DNA of 19,562 bases from CAYOVG01 sp964407285. Its GTDB lineage: Bacteria; Desulfobacterota; Syntrophobacteria; Syntrophobacterales; Syntrophobacteraceae. This document shows, piece by piece, positions 14,750 to 19,562 of the stretch. Made by a program: the position numbers and the translations under genes. The DNA lies in NCBI GenBank assembly GCA_964407285.1, contig CAYOVG010000100.1, forward strand, positions 1 to 19,562, written 5' to 3'. Below the pieces are notes generated by a model that ran no database searches, was not told where the DNA came from, and saw only the letters and a list, made by a program, of their open reading frames with translations. The first letter of the stretch is position 1. Each line of letters begins with the position of its first letter.

Positions 14750-14866
14750 GATCAGTTCCTGCCGACCGTCTCCGGTCACGGGCGAATCTCCTCGATGCTC
14801 TCCGCTTCGAGGGTCAACCAACATCCGCGCCGCCGCATTGCCCGCAATAGCGCCCGCCGTGGGGGC

Positions 14867-15031
14867 TCAAAGATCGAAAAGGAGATATTTTCGCGGCAAT
14901 GCCTTGAATTCAGCAGGAGTGAGTCCGGCATCTCTGACGATCCTCACGCCGGACAAAAGCCGGCTTCCTCGTCTCGGTCCATCCTCACAAGGTGGAGTGC
15001 GCTTATCTAATCTCAGCGCCTTATTCCACAT
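14867..15031 (-). CDS. Doubtful 54-residue ORF
   Basis: An ATG at 15031 opens 54 codons that end in TGA. The last part, from VRIVRDAG through TPAEFKALPRKYLLFDL, looks more protein-like than the basic first half. There is no ribosome binding site, the codon choice is unlike the neighbours, and I recognise no family. It may be a remnant of a longer gene or chance. Confidence 0.2.
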   Translation of the reverse strand: MWNKALRLDKRTPPCEDGPRRGSRLLSGVRIVRDAGLTPAEFKALPRKYLLFDL

Positions 15032-15074
15032 TCAAAGAGCAGCCAAGAACGATGGAATTCAGACACAAAGTCCA

Positions 15075-16091
15075 TTAGAGCACGTCGTACTTGTCCAGGT
15101 ATCCCCTCGGAGTCACCATCCACCCGTTCCAGACGTACGTCCGGCTGTTGCCCACGATGACCATGGACTGCATGTCCACTTCATGAAAAGGGATTTCCGC
15201 CAGTGTGGTGAGGAGCTTCCACTGGCCGTCCCGCATGGCCCGCCGTACGATGCCCACGGGGGTTTCGGGGGAGCGGTGGCGCAGAAGTATCTCCCGGACC
15301 GCTTCCAGCAGGTCAGGGCGGCTCTTGCTCCTCGGGTTGTAGATGGCGATGACGAAATCGGCCTCCGCCGCGGCGGAAATGCGCTTTTCGATAAGGTCCC
15401 GGGGAGTGAGATGGTCGCTGAGGCTCACGGCGGCGAAATCGTGCATCAGGGGCGCTCCCAGGAGCGACGCGGCGGCATTGAAGGACGGCACGCCGGGAAC
15501 GACTTCCACGATGAGATCGACCGGATCGTTCGACGCCGACGCATCCGACGACAACTTGTACGTCTCCGGCGCATCTCCCGCCCCGCCGGTCCCCTCCCGG
15601 ACCGCGCCGCCCGCATTACCGCCGCCGTCACTGCCGGCGCGGGCGTCGCCATAGGCATCCGGGCCTTCCGGCCGCACGCCGTCATCCCCTCTCCCCGCCC
15701 GGAGTCCCCGTTCCCGGCAGATATCGAACACCAGTCCCGCCATGCCGTAAATCCCGGCATCTCCGCTCGATACAATGACCACCCTCGCGCCGGCCAGGGC
15801 CTCGTCGATGGCCGTCCGGCAGCGAAGCACCTCCTTGCGCATCGCGCTGGAGAAGAGCTTCTTTCCCTGCACGATGCCGGAAATGAGGTCCATGTACGTC
15901 TTGTAGCCTACGACCACTTCCGCCGCGGCCAGGGCCTCCTGAGCACGCGGGACCATGCAGGACGGATCGCCCGGCCCCAGGCTCACGATGGTGAGCAGGC
16001 CCGGCTTACGGCCAGGGTCGCGTTCTTCGACTTTTTCTTGGGAACTATCAGTACGGCGCTCTGAGCACTCAGAAGAGCGGTTGCTTCGCAT
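15075..16091 (-). CDS. cobJ: Precorrin-3B C17-methyltransferase (CobJ/CbiH)
   Basis: This enzyme methylates C17 and drives ring contraction of the corrin precursor. The SAM-dependent tetrapyrrole methylase core begins at IVSLGPGDP (35-43), with VVGYKTYMDL next, the VSSGDAGIYGMAGL block (108-120), VVPGVPSFNAAASLLGAPL after it, and the CobJ-typical SLSDHLTP and IYNPRSKSRP. It has 338 residues; about 57 of them (roughly 132-188) form a low-complexity Gly/Asp/Ala/Arg-rich insertion between conserved blocks. The only standard start before the core is ATG 16091, with GGAG 10 bases upstream. This makes the gene overlap cbiG by 109 bases in a different frame, and gives a polar N-terminal tail of about 33 residues. 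It is the last gene of the operon. Confidence 0.92.
   Translation of the reverse strand: MRSNRSSECSERRTDSSQEKVEERDPGRKPGLLTIVSLGPGDPSCMVPRAQEALAAAEVVVGYKTYMDLISGIVQGKKLFSSAMRKEVLRCRTAIDEALAGARVVIVSSGDAGIYGMAGLVFDICRERGLRAGRGDDGVRPEGPDAYGDARAGSDGGGNAGGAVREGTGGAGDAPETYKLSSDASASNDPVDLIVEVVPGVPSFNAAASLLGAPLMHDFAAVSLSDHLTPRDLIEKRISAAAEADFVIAIYNPRSKSRPDLLEAVREILLRHRSPETPVGIVRRAMRDGQWKLLTTLAEIPFHEVDMQSMVIVGNSRTYVWNGWMVTPRGYLDKYDVL
15528..15698 (-). other. Low-complexity in-frame insertion in cobJ
   Basis: Roughly 57 codons between the ...DICRERG block and DLIVEVVPG have no counterpart in normal CobJ, where the two join directly. The encoded stretch is rich in Gly, Asp, Ala and Arg and ends with Ser/Asp repeats. 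The frame is kept, so the enzyme may still fold with a long surface loop. Confidence 0.6.
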
Positions 16092-17188
16092 ACGCTTTCG
16101 ACTCCAATGTGGTTTGCCACTTGTTGAGAGGGATTGGGAACGGCCACGCGGCCGATCTCCTCTTTCGAGAAGAAACGGATCGGGCGGTCGAGGGCTTCGG
16201 CGGCTTCCAGCAGCCCTTGTTCGTCGGACTTGAGATCGATGCTCGCGAGACCGCGGATCGAGCGGCGGGCCAGGCCTTCGGCTTCAAAGGTGTTCTCGAT
16301 GAGCCCCAGGATCTCCCCGGCCGTGGTCCCGCGGTTGCATCCGATGCCCACCACCAGGTTGCGCGGGCGCAGTTCCAGCCACCGCACGCCGGAGGAAGCG
16401 GGCGCACCCCGCTCGGACACCCACACCCCCACGCACGGACAGACGGCCCGCGGGCGCCGCGACCGGGCCCCGGGTCCCCGCTCCCGTGCTTCGAGAGACA
16501 ACTCATGGCGAAGGGAGACGGAAGCTCCTCGCGCGCGCCCATCACCCAGCCCCTCTCCTCCCACGAAGGACGGAGAGGGAAGCGATACGGACGCGCCGGC
16601 ATGACCGGCGTCCGGCCATGGAATGAAGAGTTCGGGATCGTCGGGCAGAAGAGGAAACATGCGGTTATCCGGATCGTGAACCCAAATGGGTTCGTCCTCC
16701 AGGACGGCTCGGGCGACACGGCTCAACACCCCGATATTTTCGATATCCAGCCCTGCATCCCTCGCCAGGAGATCGAGCGCCGGCCGCTCCCGCACGTCGG
16801 AAGCCGTCGTGATGACGGGCTGCCCCCCCGTGAGCCCGGCAATCTCTCTCGCCAGCCGGTTGGCTCCGCCGAGGTGCCCGGACAGAAGGCTGATGACGAA
16901 ATGGCCGCGTTCGTCGAGCACCACCACTGCCGGGTCCGTCGTCTTGTGGCGGACGAGCGGAGCGATGAGCCGCACAGCTATTCCCGTGGCCATGATGCAG
17001 ACGAGGGCGCGATGTTCGGACCAAAGCGAGGGGAAGACGCCGCCGAGCCGCTCGAAGCCGACCGCCCCCATGGCGAGCGCGAAGCTGTGCCGGTGCGGCG
17101 CGTAGCACGTGCTGCCCGGAAGTTTCGTCTGCAGTTGAAGGGCCAGGGACACCCCATGCCCGGTGATGGCGATTATCGCGATAGACAC
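15983..17188 (-). CDS. cbiG: Cobalt-precorrin-5A hydrolase (CbiG)
   Basis: CbiG removes a two-carbon fragment as acetaldehyde from cobalt-precorrin-5A in the oxygen-independent pathway. The N-terminal half holds CIMATGIAVRLIAPL and SGHLGGANRLA, with VITTASD beyond. The C-terminal domain has VVGIGCNRGTT and ends with VPKKKSKNATLAVSRA, as usual. The GTG at 17188 is chosen: it starts SIAIIAITGHG directly and lies 16 bases after the cobM stop. Longer in-frame starts would run deep into cobM. The 401 residues include about 57 extra between the domains (about 194-251), and these contain a palindromic repeat. The 3' end overlaps cobJ. A fused CbiG-CobJ protein is known elsewhere, so the overlap may matter. 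Confidence 0.9.
   Translation of the reverse strand: MSIAIIAITGHGVSLALQLQTKLPGSTCYAPHRHSFALAMGAVGFERLGGVFPSLWSEHRALVCIMATGIAVRLIAPLVRHKTTDPAVVVLDERGHFVISLLSGHLGGANRLAREIAGLTGGQPVITTASDVRERPALDLLARDAGLDIENIGVLSRVARAVLEDEPIWVHDPDNRMFPLLPDDPELFIPWPDAGHAGASVSLPSPSFVGGEGLGDGRARGASVSLRHELSLEARERGPGARSRRPRAVCPCVGVWVSERGAPASSGVRWLELRPRNLVVGIGCNRGTTAGEILGLIENTFEAEGLARRSIRGLASIDLKSDEQGLLEAAEALDRPIRFFSKEEIGRVAVPNPSQQVANHIGVESVCEATALLSAQSAVLIVPKKKSKNATLAVSRACSPS
16031..16037 (-). promoter_or_regulatory. Possible slippery heptamer GAAAAAG in the cbiG-cobJ overlap
   Basis: Read on the minus strand in the cbiG frame the codons are AAG AAA AAG, giving G AAA AAG. A slip back by one base here would enter the cobJ frame. 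The best-known heptamer for this is A AAA AAG (dnaX), so this is a weaker match. No stimulating structure was shown. Confidence 0.25.
16436..16609 (-). other. In-frame insertion in the cbiG interdomain linker
   Basis: About 57 codons between IPWPDAG and VGVWVSERG are extra compared with normal CbiG. The stretch holds the GASVSL peptide twice and a PSPSFVGGEGLG stretch that resembles peptides read from palindromic intergenic repeats. The frame is open and both flanking domains are intact. Confidence 0.6.
16551..16579. repeat. Palindromic repeat inside cbiG
   Basis: CCCTCTCC (16551-16558) and GGAGAGGG (16572-16579) form an 8-bp perfect stem with a 13-base loop. Elements with this CCCTCTCC...GGAGAGGG plan are widespread intergenic repeats. 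This one lies inside a coding region. Confidence 0.6.
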
Positions 17189-17204
17189 TGTGGACGCTCT
17201 CGAT

Positions 17205-17987
17205 TCAGGAAGGCTCGCCGGCCTTGCGGAACCCATGGCCGAACGATTCGTCGTAGAGGCGGGAGCGCTTGGATGGTTCCCCCTCGGCGCGGACGCCGAA
17301 AACATCCCCTACCAGGATGAGCGCCTGGCGGCGGATCTCGGCGTCCTTCACGCTCCCGGCGATGTCGGCGAGGGTCCCGTGGACGAAGCTCTGGTCCGGC
17401 CACCCGACCCTGTAAGCCACCACCACGGGGGTTTGAGGCGGGTACGACGTGAGCAACTCGGACACCACCGTGTCTATCTGCTGGACGCTCAGATAGATCG
17501 CCATCGTGGCCCGGTGGGATGCAAGCGACCTCAGGCTCTCCAGTTCGGGCACGGGGGTCCTGCCGGAAATGCGAGTCAATATGACCGTCTGGGAAACCTC
17601 CGGGAGGGTAAGCTCCCGGCATAGTCCTGCCGCGGCCGCAAAAACCGCCGTCACTCCCGGCGCCACCCGGTACGGAATTCCCTCCCGGTCGAGCAGGTCC
17701 ATCTGTTCCCGTATGGCCCCGTAGAGGCTGGGGTCGCCGGTGTGGAGCCGCACTACCCGTTCCCCCCGCCGGTACCCCTCGACCAGCAGGGCATGGGTTT
17801 CACCGAGGGTCAACGGAGCGCTGTTGAAGATACGGGCGGACGGTTTGCGGTCCTCGATCAGAATTTCCGGCACCAGGGAGCCCGCGTAGACGATGCGGTC
17901 CGCCTCCTGGATAAGCCTTTTTCCCTTGACCGTGATCAGTTCCGGATCTCCGGGACCCGCTCCCACGAAATAGACGGGGTGTTCCAT
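17205..17987 (-). CDS. cobM: Precorrin-4 C11-methyltransferase (CobM/CbiF)
   Basis: The 260-residue enzyme adds the methyl group at C11 of the corrin precursor. It is a tetrapyrrole methylase with VYFVGAGPGDPELIT at the start (5-19), the YAGSLVPEIL block, HTGDPSLYG (82-90), YRVAPGVTAVFAAAA in the middle, and the CbiF/CobM-type LTRISGRTPVPE and YRVGWPDQ. The second ATG (17987) is chosen over the one at 17993. The AAAAGG site lies 6 bases before 17987 but touches 17993 directly. It follows the cobL stop by 72 bases and is followed by cbiG after 16 bases. Confidence 0.95.
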   Translation of the reverse strand: MEHPVYFVGAGPGDPELITVKGKRLIQEADRIVYAGSLVPEILIEDRKPSARIFNSAPLTLGETHALLVEGYRRGERVVRLHTGDPSLYGAIREQMDLLDREGIPYRVAPGVTAVFAAAAGLCRELTLPEVSQTVILTRISGRTPVPELESLRSLASHRATMAIYLSVQQIDTVVSELLTSYPPQTPVVVAYRVGWPDQSFVHGTLADIAGSVKDAEIRRQALILVGDVFGVRAEGEPSKRSRLYDESFGHGFRKAGEPS

Positions 17988-17993
17988 GTTCAT

Positions 17994-17999
17994 CCTTTT
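17994..17999 (-). promoter_or_regulatory. Ribosome binding site deciding the cobM start
   Basis: AAAAGG abuts the ATG at 17993 and is 6 bases from the ATG at 17987. Normal spacing needs about 5 to 9 bases, so the second ATG should be used. Confidence 0.6.
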
Positions 18000-18059
18000 C
18001 AGGTTTCGAGTTACGGACGGGGAAAACGAGAACTCGCAGCACGGCGCATCAATAGTGCA

Positions 18060-19349
18060 TCAATCCGCCGCATTCCCCGCGCTGATGATGAATACGGGGT
18101 TCAAGGCCTTCAACATCAGGGAACTGCCTATGGGCGAGGAACGGCTGACCTGGATCTGCGTAATCGACAGATCGAAGGGTTTGCCCCGCCAGAAAGACCT
18201 GGCGGCATCCAGTGTTTCCAGGGTAACGGCGGTCTGCACCACCCTTCCGCCGGGGCGAAGCCTCCGGGCCGCTTCCTGAAGGACCTCCACCGTTTCCTCC
18301 CCGCTCCCGCCGACAAAAACGCGATCCGGGTCGGGAAGTCCCGCGAGAGCTTGAGGGGCCGCCCCTTCCACCACTTCGATTTCCGGGCGCCGGAACCGCC
18401 TGACGTTTTCCCTGATGTCCTCGCACCGCTCCGGGTTTCTCTCCACCGCGATCACTTTGCGAAGCGGCGCTATCCGGGCCGCTTCGATCGACACCGATCC
18501 GCTGCCCGCCCCCAGGTCCCATAATACCAGATCGGGCGCGAGCTGCAAACAGCCCAGCACGACGGCGCGGACTTCCGTCTTGGTGATGAGCCCCGCCCGA
18601 TGGCGGAAAGATTCCTCGGGGAGCCCCATCACGGGCTGCGCCTTCTCGAATGCGGGAGCGGAAGCGGCGCGCGCGTGGCGGCCGTCGGGAAAGACGGCAA
18701 CCACGTTCAAAGCCGAGAACGTGAGGTCCGCCGCGTCGATGGGCGAGAAGGTGCGAAGCCGCTCGCCGGGAAGCCCCAGGTCCTCGGCGACAGCCAGGGA
18801 GCAGTCGCCCATCTCCAGGTCCAGGAGCCTGCGGGCAATCCAGGCGGGATGGTGGCGGGAATCCGTGTAGAGCGCCACCGGCCGGCCCCGCCCTAACGCC
18901 CGCAGCCAGTTCCCCTCGTCGCGCCGGCCGTGGAGGCTGAATACCCGCACGTTGTCCCAGGGTTCCGCCAGCTTGCCGAACAAGGCCTGGACGGTGGTGA
19001 CATTGGGGAAAGTCAGGAGCCTGTCCCGGCCCAAAAGTTCCGCCAACTGCCGCCCGATGCCGAAAAAGAAGGGATCTCCGGAAGCGAGCACCACCGTGCG
19101 TCGCGTACGAGCCGCATGATCCAGGTGTTCCAATGCGTCGCTCAGTGGGGACTTCAGGGGAAGTCTCCTGCCCGGATGGTCGGGGAAGCTCTCCAGGAGG
19201 CGACTGCCCCCGGCCAGCACTTCCGCCCGCTCGATCCATTCCAGCACCCGTGGAGTGATATCGCTTCCCCCCATGCCCACGCCCGCAAGCACGACGAGCG
19301 GCGGCCGCCATTGGTCGGGAGTCAGTTTCGAATGGTCTGGGAAATTCAT
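18060..19349 (-). CDS. cobL: Precorrin-6Y/7 methyltransferase-decarboxylase (CobL; CbiE-CbiT fusion)
   Basis: A 429-residue two-domain enzyme. The N-terminal CbiE half is a tetrapyrrole methylase (VVLAGVGMGG near 18-27, then LASGDPFFFGIG). The C-terminal CbiT half, from about residue 253, carries LITKTEVRA and the SAM motif DLGAGSGSVSIE (278-289). Together they methylate C5 and C15 and decarboxylate the acetate on ring C. Many anaerobic bacteria encode CbiE and CbiT apart, but the fusion is common. The ATG at 19349 places the CbiE core about 17 residues in; another at 19376 (19 bases after the cbiD stop) is possible, and neither has a strong binding site. The gene follows cbiD and precedes cobM. 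Confidence 0.93.
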   Translation of the reverse strand: MNFPDHSKLTPDQWRPPLVVLAGVGMGGSDITPRVLEWIERAEVLAGGSRLLESFPDHPGRRLPLKSPLSDALEHLDHAARTRRTVVLASGDPFFFGIGRQLAELLGRDRLLTFPNVTTVQALFGKLAEPWDNVRVFSLHGRRDEGNWLRALGRGRPVALYTDSRHHPAWIARRLLDLEMGDCSLAVAEDLGLPGERLRTFSPIDAADLTFSALNVVAVFPDGRHARAASAPAFEKAQPVMGLPEESFRHRAGLITKTEVRAVVLGCLQLAPDLVLWDLGAGSGSVSIEAARIAPLRKVIAVERNPERCEDIRENVRRFRRPEIEVVEGAAPQALAGLPDPDRVFVGGSGEETVEVLQEAARRLRPGGRVVQTAVTLETLDAARSFWRGKPFDLSITQIQVSRSSPIGSSLMLKALNPVFIISAGNAAD

Positions 19350-19395
19350 CTCTGAACCGGTTCCAAATCTCGACATTACCGTTTTGCGGAATACA

Positions 19396-19562
19396 TCAGA
19401 AAACAAGGTCCGCCAGCAACGTCCCGTCGTAGTCAAACAGGAGGATGCGCAACTGCATTCGTTCCCCCGCGATGCGGGCGGACTGCTCCAGGGCCTGCCG
19501 CGCCACGGCCCGTACTACATCCGTCGCGCCGCGGGCCAGGAGGTATTCCAGCGCGTGCGGGC
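19396..19562 (-). CDS. cbiD: Cobalt-precorrin-5B C1-methyltransferase, 3' end (CbiD)
   Basis: Only the last 54 residues are inside the window, cut by its right edge. They read as an alpha-helical stretch (HALEYLLARGATDVVRAVARQALEQ) followed by a short strand region LRILLFDYDGTLLADLVF and a TGA stop. This helix-then-strand ending with L-F-D-x-D-G fits the C-terminus of CbiD, the enzyme that methylates C1 in the anaerobic pathway. Position directly before cobL, in an operon with cbiG and cobM, supports it strongly. The gene lies 46 bases before the chosen cobL start. I saw no riboswitch because the operon's 5' end is outside the window. Confidence 0.75.
   Translation of the reverse strand, partial: PHALEYLLARGATDVVRAVARQALEQSARIAGERMQLRILLFDYDGTLLADLVF

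Larger units (their letters stand above)
14086..15074. other. Repeat- and hairpin-rich region without a confident gene
   Basis: About 1 kb lies between the MATE gene and the end of the cobalamin operon. Open frames here are short and low in family signal. It contains a tandem 30-bp repeat (14327-14386), a dispersed-type repeat (14528-14556), several small dyads (14615-14633 and 14731-14749) and one doubtful ORF (14867-15031). An AT-rich patch lies around 14245-14290. I see no transposase, tRNA or riboswitch. Confidence 0.6.

Noticed and set aside
14515..14850. Plus-strand frame with a VIPAQTGIQA peptide
   Set aside because: This peptide is the familiar translation of the dispersed repeat, not a gene.
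14029..15074. Cobalamin riboswitch near the cobalamin genes
   Set aside because: The operon runs leftward and its 5' end lies outside the window, so a riboswitch is not expected here and no B12-box-like sequence was seen.
14838..16064. Plus-strand 408-residue frame
   Set aside because: It is mostly antisense to cobJ and its beginning lies in repeat-rich non-coding DNA.
16109..17320. Plus-strand 403-residue frame
   Set aside because: It is antisense to cbiG and has an Arg/Pro/Gly-biased product.

Overview
The window is GC-rich bacterial DNA, carrying 19 confident protein-coding genes (one cut by the right edge) plus one doubtful small ORF. No rRNA, tRNA, CRISPR array or insertion sequence was seen. 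The gene content fits an anaerobic, Gram-negative delta-type proteobacterium (Desulfobacterota; a Syntrophobacter-like organism is my best guess). The clues are an oxygen-independent cobalamin pathway (CbiD, CbiG and relatives), a heptose-7-phosphate kinase for LPS, and a RemA-like DUF370 protein beside guanylate kinase in a cluster with YicC, DUF4416, Trm112, DivIVA and YggT. The taxon is inferred from content and order, not from a database search.

Left part (1-4564). A secreted Met/His/Cys-rich, probably metal-binding protein follows a good sigma-70-like promoter and a small dyad. A convergent family 2 glycosyltransferase comes next. Then a three-gene plus-strand unit encodes a 45-residue cysteine protein, a calcineurin-like metallophosphoesterase and a nucleotidyltransferase-fold protein. 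This unit is the least understood and the best candidate for undescribed biology. The region after it ends in a textbook sigma-54 promoter.

Nitrogen block (4470-6504). A PII signalling protein and an AmtB ammonium transporter form a nitrogen-regulated pair. The PII protein controls the channel, and both are probably transcribed by sigma-54 RNA polymerase. A perfect 54-bp palindrome closes the unit. A YihY/BrkB membrane protein follows.

Housekeeping cluster on the minus strand (7736-12480, read right to left): yggT, divIVA, trm112, rfaE1, DUF4416 and yicC, then after a promoter gap remA-like and gmk. Spacing is tight, with overlapping starts and stops. A MATE-family transporter (12658-14028, minus) lies upstream of it. 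About 1 kb of apparently non-coding DNA with small repeats and hairpins separates this from the last block.

Cobalamin operon (15075-19562, minus): cbiD (partial), cobL/cbiET, cobM/cbiF, cbiG and cobJ/cbiH. Together they cover most of the ring-contraction and methylation steps of the corrin ring. Two features stand out. cbiG and cobJ overlap by 109 bp in different frames, and both proteins carry an extra stretch of about 57 residues between conserved blocks; the one in CbiG contains a palindromic repeat.
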